From Novosphingobium clariflavum (GTDB lineage Bacteria; Pseudomonadota; Alphaproteobacteria; Sphingomonadales; Sphingomonadaceae): 64,000 bases of DNA. Below are positions 8,586 to 15,947 of the stretch, piece after piece. How positions within the stretch are numbered: the first letter of the stretch is position 1; each line of letters opens with the position of its first letter. The notes under the pieces are model-generated. The model was not told the DNA's origin, ran no database searches, and saw nothing but the letters and a program-made list of their open reading frames with translations. The stretch spans positions 1 through 64,000 of the forward strand of contig NZ_JAPCWC010000017.1 of assembly GCF_026420865.1 (NCBI RefSeq), written 5' to 3'. The position numbers and the translations under genes are program-made.

Positions 8586-9218
8586 TCACGCGATTGACTT
8601 GATCTTCAGCTTCGGCGTCAAAGCGGCCGATGCCTTTTCTTCCTTCTTTCGCCGCTCGAACACGCTGCGCATGTGCCTGCGATCGGCATCGGAGAGTATC
8701 GCTGCGCTTTGGGTGAACTGCTCCTGCTCTTCCTCGCGGATATGGTGAAGGTATTCCTCCTTGAGATCCGCGAACCGTTCCATCCACTTGGGCTTGCCCA
8801 TGTCGCGGGCGGCCAGGTCATCGAGCATTTTGTCGATGTCCTTATGCTCGGCAACCGCGTGACGTGCGAATTCGGTGGTTTGGGGATTACGCAGCACTGC
8901 CGACCAGAGCGCCTGTTCCTCGGCCGCCGCATGGGATTTCAATTCCCGCACCAATTCCTCGAACAGTGCATGGCGTTCGTCGCTCGGACCGTCAGTCGCC
9001 TCGATCATCGCCAGGAGCGCTCGGTGACGATCATGATCCTCGACGAGGCGGCCGAATACGTCGGGCAAGCCGCGAAGATCGGTTTCCGGCGTCTGGCCAA
9101 TGCGCGCAGGCACATCTGGGGCAATGGCCTTGGCCTTGGCGACCGCCTTGGCCTTGGCGACCGCCTTGGCCTTGGCCTTTGAGGGAGGGTGAGAACTGCT
9201 CTGCAACTTGCCTGCCAT
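8586..9218 (-). CDS. Hemerythrin HHE-domain protein with Lys/Ala-rich tail
   Basis: This 210-residue protein has a basic repeat tail (about residues 12-32, repeating AVAKAK) followed by a hemerythrin-like four-helix domain. Candidate di-iron ligands are in EDHDRHR, HAAAEE, AEHKDIDKM and YLHHIREEE. Such cytoplasmic proteins bind O2, NO or peroxide-linked iron and are often stress-induced. The tail is encoded by an 18-bp tandem repeat and resembles the histone-H1-like tails of some bacterial nucleoid proteins. It lies 84 bases downstream of a small membrane gene on the same strand and may be cotranscribed with it. The exact function is unknown. Confidence 0.85.
   Translation of the reverse strand: MAGKLQSSSHPPSKAKAKAVAKAKAVAKAKAIAPDVPARIGQTPETDLRGLPDVFGRLVEDHDRHRALLAMIEATDGPSDERHALFEELVRELKSHAAAEEQALWSAVLRNPQTTEFARHAVAEHKDIDKMLDDLAARDMGKPKWMERFADLKEEYLHHIREEEQEQFTQSAAILSDADRRHMRSVFERRKKEEKASAALTPKLKIKSIA
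9129..9176. repeat. 18-bp tandem repeat, 2.7 copies, inside the hemerythrin gene
   Basis: Exact copies of an 18-bp unit occupy 9141-9158 and 9159-9176. The last 12 bases of a further copy precede them from 9129. Six codons per unit encode AVAKAK, so copy-number change would lengthen the basic tail without a frameshift. Confidence 0.9.
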
Positions 9219-9302
9219 TGGTCTTGGCTCCGTGGATTGTTACCAGGGCGTCTGGTACCTTACGCTCCGGCGTGCATGTGATGGGAGATCCAGCGCATGA
9301 CC

Positions 9303-9518
9303 TCAGTCGCTGCGCGCCGAGGCGCCTTGACGTGAACGCTTGTCGCGTTCACGCGACAAGAGCCATCCGCCCGCCATTGCCGCCACTGCGAGCGGACCCA
9401 TGCGGCGAAGTACCGATGTCGTAACGATGCCAAGCAGCGCGCCGCCTGGCCGGCTGAGGTGCGGTGTATCTTGTGCAATCTTGCTGCCGATGGCGGCTGC
9501 GGCAATTTTTCCGATCAT
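9303..9518 (-). CDS. Small predicted membrane protein, unknown function
   Basis: This 71-residue protein begins MIGKIAAAAIGSKIAQD at ATG 9518 with a strong AAGGAG about 8 bases upstream. It has a Gly/Ala-rich hydrophobic stretch (about residues 25-54) and a basic tail (SRERDKRSRQ), suggesting one membrane anchor with a cytoplasmic C-terminus. A longer in-frame extension to 9827 was rejected for lack of a ribosome site and poor composition. An EcfG-like promoter lies directly upstream. No family is recognised. Confidence 0.7.
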   Translation of the reverse strand: MIGKIAAAAIGSKIAQDTPHLSRPGGALLGIVTTSVLRRMGPLAVAAMAGGWLLSRERDKRSRQGASARSD

Positions 9519-9542
9519 GGCAAAACTCCTTTCGCCGAATGA

Positions 9543-9567
9543 AACCCGCGGTTTGCTGTAGGGTTCC
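9543..9567 (-). promoter_or_regulatory. EcfG-like (general stress sigma) promoter for the small gene and hemerythrin
   Basis: On the minus strand GGAAC (9567-9563), within GGGAACC, is followed by a 16-base spacer and GGTT (9546-9543). Alphaproteobacterial EcfG sigma factors recognise GGAAC-N16/17-(C)GTT. The expected transcription start is near 9536, giving a leader of about 18 bases that contains the AAGGAG of the gene at 9518. The match is by eye. Confidence 0.55.
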
Positions 9568-9751
9568 CTTTCGCCGTACGGGGCCGACAGATGAGCGCTA
9601 CAATGCGCGGCCCTGCTCGCTATCCGCACACCTTCAAGCATAGAGCCTTCGGCGGACGCGGATGGCCGATCGGGAACCCGCGCCTGTCTCGAGGGATTGT
9701 TCCAATGGGTCGGCAAAGGGCCTTCCCCACTGCAAGAATGGAAGGCCCGCA

Positions 9752-10777
9752 ATGCTCGCCAATGCCGATGACCGGTTGAAAGCGAAGGAGACATCCCGGC
9801 TTCAGGCGCTCGTCCACATCGACCCATCGCAGCCCGGCTTTTCGAGGCGCGCTCTCAAGCGCGGCTTTGCCTACCTCGACTGCGACGGGAAGCGAATTCG
9901 CGACCCGGAGATCGTGGCGCGGCTCGATGCGATCGCTCTGCCCCCCGCCTATGATGATGCCTGGTATGCCCCCGATCCAAACGCCCACATCCTGGCAACC
10001 GGAACAGATGCAGCCGGCCGCCGGCAGTACCGCTACCATCCTAGCTTCTCCGCCCACCGCGACGAGCGCAAGTTTGCCAATTGCGCCGCCTTCGGATTGG
10101 CATTGCCAGCTATCCGTTCAGAGGTGGAGCGGGAACTGCGGGGGCGCAAACTCACGCAGTCGCGCGCGCTGGCGTCGATCATCCGGCTCCTTGATACTGG
10201 GCGCGTGCGCGTCGGAAACGACTGCTACGCTCGCAAGAACGGCAGCTTTGGCGCAACGACCCTGCGCCGTCGTCATGTTCGCCTGAAGCAGGATGCCCTG
10301 CACCTGCGGTTCAAGGCGAAATCAGGCAAGATCTGCGAGATGACTGTCAGCGACCGTGGGCTGCTGCGCTTCGTCAAACAGGTACTGGACCTGCCAGGGC
10401 AAACACTGTTCCAGTTCGAAGGCGAGGACGGTGAATACCACGCGATGACGTCTTCCCATGTTAACGACTACATCCATGCGATTGCAGGGGAGCAATTCAC
10501 GGCCAAGGACTTCCGGACCTGGCGCGCGAATGTACTGGCTTTTGCGTGGCTGCGCGAAGACCACGGCAGCGCGCGGACGCTGAAGGCCATGCTCTCCCAT
10601 GTCTCAGCGCATTTGTGCAATACGCCCGCCGTGGCGCGAAAGGCGTACATACATCCCCGCTTCGTCGAGCAAGCACGCACCGATCCCCTGGGGCTGCTCG
10701 GCTACCCGCTACCGCGGCGCGCCAAGTGGCTTAGCCGTGATGAGCGGGCACTGATCGCTTACCTTTCCGCAGAATAA
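9752..10777 (+). CDS. DNA topoisomerase IB (poxvirus type)
   Basis: This 341-residue enzyme relaxes supercoils by transient single-strand cleavage through a 3'-phosphotyrosyl bond. Catalytic elements are visible in order: Arg in LLDTGRVRVGN, Lys in KAKSGK, a second basic residue in DFRTWRAN, and the nucleophile Tyr299 in RKAYIHPRF. ATG 9752 was chosen because GGAAGG lies 6 bases upstream; an in-frame ATG at 9662 has no good ribosome site. The family is widespread in soil alphaproteobacteria and is often found near stress genes. A GGGAACC box at 9672-9678 may mark its promoter, but the -10 match is poor. Confidence 0.93.
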   Translation: MLANADDRLKAKETSRLQALVHIDPSQPGFSRRALKRGFAYLDCDGKRIRDPEIVARLDAIALPPAYDDAWYAPDPNAHILATGTDAAGRRQYRYHPSFSAHRDERKFANCAAFGLALPAIRSEVERELRGRKLTQSRALASIIRLLDTGRVRVGNDCYARKNGSFGATTLRRRHVRLKQDALHLRFKAKSGKICEMTVSDRGLLRFVKQVLDLPGQTLFQFEGEDGEYHAMTSSHVNDYIHAIAGEQFTAKDFRTWRANVLAFAWLREDHGSARTLKAMLSHVSAHLCNTPAVARKAYIHPRFVEQARTDPLGLLGYPLPRRAKWLSRDERALIAYLSAE

Positions 10778-11118
10778 GCGTTCTACTCGAGGCACCATAT
10801 CCATAGCCGAGCTTGCGCTCCGGCGTTGAGGGCAGACCGGCACGCTGAAATCCACCCGCTACTATCTCGACTTGGGTCAGTAGCGGGCCACGCCCCTTAC
10901 CCGTCCTTCAGTAGCCAGCCCCATGTGCGGTCCGTCAGCTCTCCTCTTCTGGATACCCAAGACGGGCCGGCAGGCGATTGTCGGGTTTGGAGCCCGGGAA
11001 CGGGGCTAGCTGCCGCTCAAGCGCAGGCAACTCGTGACCAGAATACGAAGATCGCCTCGGGCGGCGCGAACGTCCGGATCTGACGCAAACGGTCGTTCGA
11101 CAGCCGCCCCACGAGCGG
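10778..11118. other. Intergenic region with one hairpin
   Basis: These 341 bases carry no convincing gene in any frame. A 9-bp stem with a 15-base loop (10855-10887) lies 78 bases after the topoisomerase stop and could end its transcript, although no T-run follows. Nothing else is recognisable. Confidence 0.5.
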
Positions 11119-11892
11119 TCATGCAAGCGGTAAGCGGTACGTCCCAACATCGGTCGACACGATGTCATCTCGCGTGAAGCGTCGTAGCATTAAAAACGCG
11201 ACGAACATGGCTACGAATGAGAAGAGGCTTCCTTCCGGGCCGACAGCGCCACCGGTGATCAAAACGGAACCGGTTGGAACAAAATTGAGCGCATGCCCGT
11301 AGTTAAGATAGCCGCTGCCCACCGCCCCGAAGACGGGCGCGCTCGCCCAATTCCAACCCGTATGATAGCCCGCCGACCACCAAACAGAGCGTGTGCGGAA
11401 AACAGCATAGGACAGCAGCACACCTTGAATGAACAAGCGGAACAGCCAGACGGCGCTCGCTCCGGGGTTGCCCAGATGATCGACAAAAAATAGCCCGCCC
11501 GATGCAAGGGCTGCCCCCGGTTTTCCAACGAACCTCTCAGCAACGACCAGCAAAGCGACCCGTCCGAAAAGTTCTTCGCCGGTTGCGCCCAGGAAGTCGA
11601 ACGGAAGCCAGCCAAGGCAGTGGCTCACGGCCTGCGTCACGGACTGACCCGATCCTGTCAACGCCGCACTGCCCGTCCCGACGATCGCGAGCAGGACCGC
11701 CGACATGACGAGAAAGCCGGTCAGAAAACCAGCGCATAGAAGCGCGCGGATATTCTGCGACCGCAGCGGCGAGAGAGCAGGGCGGATATCGAGGATCGCA
11801 AGGATCGCAGCGACGATCAACAAATTCACTATCAACAGCACGGTCATCAATATCGCGTAGGGCGCGAGCACCATCTCGCCACGCACGATCAT
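11119..11892 (-). CDS. CPBP-family intramembrane glutamic endopeptidase, probably 5'-truncated by an amber codon
   Basis: This membrane protein carries the CPBP (Abi/Rce1-type) motifs: GATGEELFGR (the EExxxR motif), the His region FFVDHLGNPG and HTGWNW. About seven hydrophobic segments are seen over 257 residues. Members are membrane proteases, some acting in bacteriocin immunity or prenyl-protein processing; the substrate here is unknown. The first available ATG is 11892, but 31 more in-frame, hydrophobic codons precede it up to a TAG at 11988-11986. Beyond that, 11 codons lead back to ATG 12021. The full gene was probably about 300 codons. Whether the shortened form is functional is unclear. 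Confidence 0.75.
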   Translation of the reverse strand: MIVRGEMVLAPYAILMTVLLIVNLLIVAAILAILDIRPALSPLRSQNIRALLCAGFLTGFLVMSAVLLAIVGTGSAALTGSGQSVTQAVSHCLGWLPFDFLGATGEELFGRVALLVVAERFVGKPGAALASGGLFFVDHLGNPGASAVWLFRLFIQGVLLSYAVFRTRSVWWSAGYHTGWNWASAPVFGAVGSGYLNYGHALNFVPTGSVLITGGAVGPEGSLFSFVAMFVAFLMLRRFTRDDIVSTDVGTYRLPLA

Positions 11893-12021
11893 GTGCAGGC
11901 CCAGCGCGGACGCAATCGGCTTGTAAATGACCCCCTCAATCGGACTCGCTACGCAATAGGCCGCGATCAGGAGCAGCAGCGCCAGCTATCGGCGAGAAAC
12001 TCTCAACGCCCCGAATTCCAT

Positions 12022-12372
12022 GATGTCAAAGCCCTCATCGAAACGCAGCGAACCTGGCCACGAACTGTCGTTTCGCCAGCTGGACGCGAGGCATTTCGCC
12101 CAAAAGCTGCACGATAACAATCACCTAGAACCGCCATTCCAGTATGTAAGTTGACGGTTGGGCCTACGCGAAGCGGACTGCCCGCAATTAGGAGGGGCTT
12201 AGCGGGCCGGGATGCTCGGTTGGCAGGCTCCCTCTCGGAAACGAGGCGCGTCCGCCTATGTCAAATCCTGCCTTTGAACGGCTATCCTGGGAACGGTGAT
12301 TTTGTCCCACGACGCGGCGTTCGCGTTCCGCCAGCACGCGCCCACACCTGGTGTTCGACCTACGAAACGCTA
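12022..12372. other. Intergenic stretch between the CPBP gene and the TIR element
   Basis: No supportable gene is present in these 351 bases. A GAGGG about 10 bases before ATG 12021 (minus strand) could be the ribosome site of the original, longer CPBP gene. Otherwise nothing is recognisable. Confidence 0.5.
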
Positions 12373-12636
12373 GGTCGTAAACTCATAAACGGCACCATCG
12401 AGGCGCCCAAATGGCGAACAGATCGGGCCGAAGTTGCCGCCGGGCGGGCTGGTTGCCCGTCCAAGGCAGCTTCGGTTCGAGATGGAAGCCATTTGGGCGC
12501 CTCTACGGGGTTTGACCAAAATGGCCCAGCGCTGCGTCGGGAAGCCTTGAAATATAGACATATTCCAGCGCCTTCCCTCCTGTCGCTGAGCCATTTTGCA
12601 TCAAACCTCGATGGTGCCGTTTATGAGTTTACGACC
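12373..12636. mobile_element. Non-autonomous TIR element (MITE-like), 264 bp, flanked by TA
   Basis: The ends are perfect 31-bp inverted repeats (12373-12403 and 12606-12636), flanked on both sides by TA (12371-12372 and 12637-12638), so a TA target duplication is likely. A second inverted pair, 15 bp and exact, lies inside (12400-12414 and 12489-12503). No transposase frame is present. The outer end reads GGTCGTAAACTCATAAAC, resembling what I recall of IS5/IS427-group ends, but this was not checked. Short frames through the repeat finish in the same peptide (LDGAVYEFTT) on both strands, which is a by-product of the symmetry. Confidence 0.75.
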
Positions 12637-12682
12637 TAATGTCGGGAATCGACGGAAGCGGTCCGTTACATGGGCTCGATGC

Positions 12683-12847
12683 CTATAGGACTATGGACGT
12701 CGCCACCATGTAGCCAGTCGGCAGGAGGAGCGTGAGCAGCAACGCCGTCGCGCAGATCGACACGGCGATTTGGCGTTGCGCGAGAAAACGGCGAACGGAT
12801 GGACGCTGGTAGACTATTTGCAGCGGATGAGTGTGTAACTCAGACAT
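12683..12847 (-). CDS. Small single-span membrane protein after the metal ATPase
   Basis: This 54-residue frame starts MSELHTHPLQIVYQRPSV at ATG 12847, with GAGGTG about 11 bases upstream. It contains one hydrophobic segment (about residues 24-45). It lies 40 bases downstream of the P-type ATPase stop on the same strand and may be the last gene of the metal operon. No family is recognised, and it could be a chance frame. Confidence 0.45.
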   Translation of the reverse strand: MSELHTHPLQIVYQRPSVRRFLAQRQIAVSICATALLLTLLLPTGYMVATSIVL

Positions 12848-12887
12848 TATGTCCGACACCTCAAACGAAGCTGATCCGCGATCCAAA

Positions 12888-15353
12888 TCAGACGGCCTCT
12901 CCCGCCGAATCGCGGTAGGCGAGCAGCCGCAGCGCGTTGATGACTACCAGGAGAGTTGATCCCTCATGGAGCGCGACCGCCGGTCCGATGCCGAGGCCCA
13001 GAATCGTCGCCGGCACGAGGAAGGCGACGACGCCGAGGCTTACGAAGACGTTCTGCCGGATGATACCCCGCGTGTGACGGCTGAGGCCCACCGCAAACGG
13101 CAGATGCGACAGATCGTCGGCCATCAAGGCGACGTCGGCCGTCTCCAGCGCCACGTCCGAGCCCGCCGCCCCCATTGCGATGCCGACCGTGGCGCTCGCC
13201 ATCGCGGGCGCGTCGTTCACCCCGTCACCCACCATCGCGACCTTGTCCTCCCCGGCAAGCTTCTTGATCGCCGCGACCTTGTCCTCAGGCATCAGATCCC
13301 CCCAGGCCTCGTCGATGCCGACGTCGCTGGCGATCGCCTCAGCCACCTTCTGATGGTCGCCAGAGATCATAATCATCCGCGACACACCCATGTCGTGCAG
13401 GCGACCCAGCGCGGTTTTGGCGGCCTCTCGCGGGGTGTCCATCAGGCCGATTGCCCCCAGGTCGCGGTCGCCCATGCGCACGACCATGGTGGTGCGGCCG
13501 CCCTCGCGCAGGCTGGCGATCGCATCGGTCGCGCCCTGCCCCAGCGCGGGCACGCCATCGGTGCCGAACATCTCGGCCTTGCCGATCCACACCGTCTGTC
13601 CGTCCACCGTGGCGGTGACGCCGCGTCCGGTCAGGCTCTTCATGTCGCCGGCATCGGGGAGCGCACGGCCCTGCAAGCGCTCCCGGCCATCCCTGACGAT
13701 CGCTTGTGCGAGCGGATGATCGCTGAGCGCTTCCACGGCGACGGCGAGCGCAAGCAGCTCTCCCTCCTCCGTGCCGTCGACGGGCACGACATCAGTGATA
13801 CGCGGCCGTCCTTCGGTCAGGGTTCCCGTCTTGTCGAAAGCGATCGCCTTCAGCGAGCCGAGATTTTCCAGCGGTGCGCCGCCCTTCACCAGCACACCAC
13901 CGCGCGCTGCACGGGCCACGCCCGACAGCACCGCGCTCGGCGTCGCGATGGCGAGCGCGCATGGGCTTGCCGCCACCAGGACCGCCATCGCGCGGTAGAA
14001 GCTGTCGCGGAAAGGCTCGTCGACGACGACCCATGCGAACAGCAACAGCAGCGACAGGATCAGGACAGTCGGCACGAAAATGCGCTCGAAGCGGTCGGTG
14101 AACCGCTGCGTCGGTGACTTCTGCGTCTCGGCCTCGCTCACCATCTTGACGACCTTGGCAAGCGCACTCTCATTCGAGCGGCGCGTCACCTCGATCTCGA
14201 TCGCGCCGCCGCCGTTGATGGTGCCGGCGAACACCCGGCTTTCCGTCTCGACCGCATCGGGCCTGGCGCGCGCCGCAGCAGCGTCTGCCACCGGCACCTT
14301 GTCGACCGGGATGCTCTCGCCGGTAACGGGCGCCTGGTTGATCGCGCTGTTGCCCTTGATGACGAAGCCGTCGGCGGGCAGCCGCTCGTCGGGGCGGACG
14401 ATCGCGACATCGCCAACCACCAGTTGCTCGACCGGGATCTCGCTCGTCTGTCCGTCGCGACGCACGGTCGCGGTCTCGGGCGCGAGCTTCGCCAGCGCCT
14501 CGATCGCCTTCTTGGCGCGGCCCATCGCATAGTGTTCAAGCGCATGGCCGAGGCTGAAGAGGAACAGCAGCAGTGCGCCTTCCGCCCACGCCCCCAGCGC
14601 CGCCGCACCCGCCGCGGCGACCAGCATCAGGGTGTCGATCTCAAACTTTCTGAGGCGCAGGTTGTCGATCGCCTCGCGCAGTGTGAAGCAGCCGCCGAAG
14701 AAGTAGGCGGCGATATAGGAGGCGATCGGCACCCATTCCGACACGCCGGCGATCAGCTTCTCGACGGCGAAGCCGATCCCGAGCATCGCACCACAGGCAA
14801 GCGCGAAGATCAGCTCGGTATTGGGGCCGAGGAAGTCGGCATGGGAATGGTCGTGTCCATCGCCCCGGCCATGATCGTGACCGGCATGGTCGTCTGCCGC
14901 GACCTGGCGCGATTGCTTGAGGCCGAGATCGCCCAGAGCTTCAAGGATCGCAGCCTCGCTGACGCGCTCGCGATCAAACTCGACCCGGACCGTGCCCGAG
15001 GCGCTGGCATCGGCCTGAAGGACACCGGGCAGCGTGCAGAGTGTTTCGCCAACGGTCCGCGCCCGACGTTCGTGATGGATGCCCTTCCCTTGCCACACGG
15101 CATGGCCGTAGCGCCCGCTGATCGCGGCGCCGGCAGCGCGGACCATCTCGCGCACGCGCGGGAGCGGCAGCGCTTGCGGATCGAAGTGAATGCACAGCTT
15201 GGCCGGGGTGTCCCCCTCCCCCGCCACGACATGCGCGCGGTCGACGCCGGGCTTGGCGCTGAGCGTCGAGACGAGCCGTCCGACGCACGCATCCGCTGCG
15301 TCAGGCACCTCAGGCAGCAACACGGGAATGTCGAGTTCGAGCTTATCGGTCAT
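12888..15353 (-). CDS. Heavy-metal-translocating P1B-type ATPase
   Basis: This 821-residue metal exporter is probably for Zn/Cd/Co. Two N-terminal HMA-like domains (about residues 8-75 and 85-150) are degenerate and lack the CxxC pair. A His/Asp-rich linker (HAGHDHGRGDGHDHSHAD, near 160-178) follows. Catalytic parts are intact: the membrane motif AASPCALAIATP, phosphorylation site DKTGTLTEG, TGES and GDGVNDAPA. The SPC motif fits ZntA/CadA-like pumps. ATG 15353 was chosen by family length; upstream in-frame residues are the CDF remnant read in another frame. The start overlaps that remnant's stop region, suggesting translational coupling. It forms the distal part of the czc locus. Confidence 0.93.
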   Translation of the reverse strand: MTDKLELDIPVLLPEVPDAADACVGRLVSTLSAKPGVDRAHVVAGEGDTPAKLCIHFDPQALPLPRVREMVRAAGAAISGRYGHAVWQGKGIHHERRARTVGETLCTLPGVLQADASASGTVRVEFDRERVSEAAILEALGDLGLKQSRQVAADDHAGHDHGRGDGHDHSHADFLGPNTELIFALACGAMLGIGFAVEKLIAGVSEWVPIASYIAAYFFGGCFTLREAIDNLRLRKFEIDTLMLVAAAGAAALGAWAEGALLLFLFSLGHALEHYAMGRAKKAIEALAKLAPETATVRRDGQTSEIPVEQLVVGDVAIVRPDERLPADGFVIKGNSAINQAPVTGESIPVDKVPVADAAAARARPDAVETESRVFAGTINGGGAIEIEVTRRSNESALAKVVKMVSEAETQKSPTQRFTDRFERIFVPTVLILSLLLLFAWVVVDEPFRDSFYRAMAVLVAASPCALAIATPSAVLSGVARAARGGVLVKGGAPLENLGSLKAIAFDKTGTLTEGRPRITDVVPVDGTEEGELLALAVAVEALSDHPLAQAIVRDGRERLQGRALPDAGDMKSLTGRGVTATVDGQTVWIGKAEMFGTDGVPALGQGATDAIASLREGGRTTMVVRMGDRDLGAIGLMDTPREAAKTALGRLHDMGVSRMIMISGDHQKVAEAIASDVGIDEAWGDLMPEDKVAAIKKLAGEDKVAMVGDGVNDAPAMASATVGIAMGAAGSDVALETADVALMADDLSHLPFAVGLSRHTRGIIRQNVFVSLGVVAFLVPATILGLGIGPAVALHEGSTLLVVINALRLLAYRDSAGEAV

Positions 15354-15552
15354 TGGCGTCGTCCTTGTCAGTCTTGGTTTCGGCACGCGCGTCGCGCAGG
15401 ATTTCGATGCGGCCCTTGATCGCGATGAGGGCGGGCGCGAGCCCCACCACGAGATCGGGCCAATTGCTGCCGAGCCACATGACCAGCCGGCCGGCGACGA
15501 TGATGCCGCCATTGGAAATGAAGTCGTTGAAGCTGAACGTCGTCGCCGCGCT
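15343..15552 (-). pseudogene. 3' stump of a cation diffusion facilitator (CDF) transporter
   Basis: The frame from a stop near 15552 to TAA 15345-15343 reads FSFNDFISNGGIIVAG, then WLGSNWPDLVVGLAPALIAI and KGRIEILRDARAE. This is the C-terminal transmembrane part of a CzcD/DmeF-type CDF protein. Roughly the first three quarters of the gene are missing, and no start codon is evident. The boundary with unrelated upstream coding sequence is near 15540-15560. It now runs into the ATPase start. Confidence 0.75.
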
Positions 15553-15898
15553 GGACGGTCAGGGTGGCGCCGCTGTCGCCGGCATGGATCTCCTGCTCGG
15601 TCGGAGGGCCAGGCTCGGCGCGATCACCGCAGCCGCCCGACGCCAGCTTGAATATGAACCGGAGACCGCACGACCAGGCGAGACTGTCGGGCTTGTCGAT
15701 CCGGCCGATGGTCGCCGGCGTCCTGATCGGCCGCGACCAGCCATTGACGGCGAACGAACACTCGGTTTTCCCGAGCCGATCCGTGGAATCCAGCGCGATC
15801 AGTGGCCCCCAGGCTCGGCGCTGATCGCGAACGACCAGCGCCGACCAGACGCGAAGCGGCGTCCCGTGCAGCAACCCCGTTTTGCGTGTCTGAGGCAT
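15368..15898 (-). CDS. Hypothetical protein with a chimeric C-terminus
   Basis: This 176-residue frame starts at ATG 15898 with GAGGAA 7 bases upstream, 49 bases after the czcA stop. Codons up to about residue 115 (near 15555) show the G/C-rich third positions expected for this genome. Beyond that the frame reads the CDF remnant out of frame as Arg/His-rich sequence. The gene therefore looks like an unrecognised protein whose native C-terminus was replaced by a deletion or rearrangement. No domain is recognised. Confidence 0.4.
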   Translation of the reverse strand: MPQTRKTGLLHGTPLRVWSALVVRDQRRAWGPLIALDSTDRLGKTECSFAVNGWSRPIRTPATIGRIDKPDSLAWSCGLRFIFKLASGGCGDRAEPGPPTEQEIHAGDSGATLTVQRGDDVQLQRLHFQWRHHRRRPAGHVARQQLARSRGGARARPHRDQGPHRNPARRACRNQD

Positions 15899-15947
15899 GG
15901 ATCATTCCTCGCGCCAGCCGGGGCGGCCGAGACCGCCCCGGGGCCGG

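Noticed and set aside
9129..9176. Possible CRISPR-like repeat
   Set aside because: The units are directly adjacent without spacers and lie in frame inside the hemerythrin gene.
9672..9700. A full EcfG promoter for topIB
   Set aside because: The GGGAACC box is there, but no GTT occurs at 15-18 bases, so it is mentioned only as part of the three-box pattern and not called as a promoter.
12151..12639. 162-residue plus-strand open frame
   Set aside because: It runs from intergenic sequence through the whole TIR element, ends in the repeat itself, and has no ribosome site or domain.
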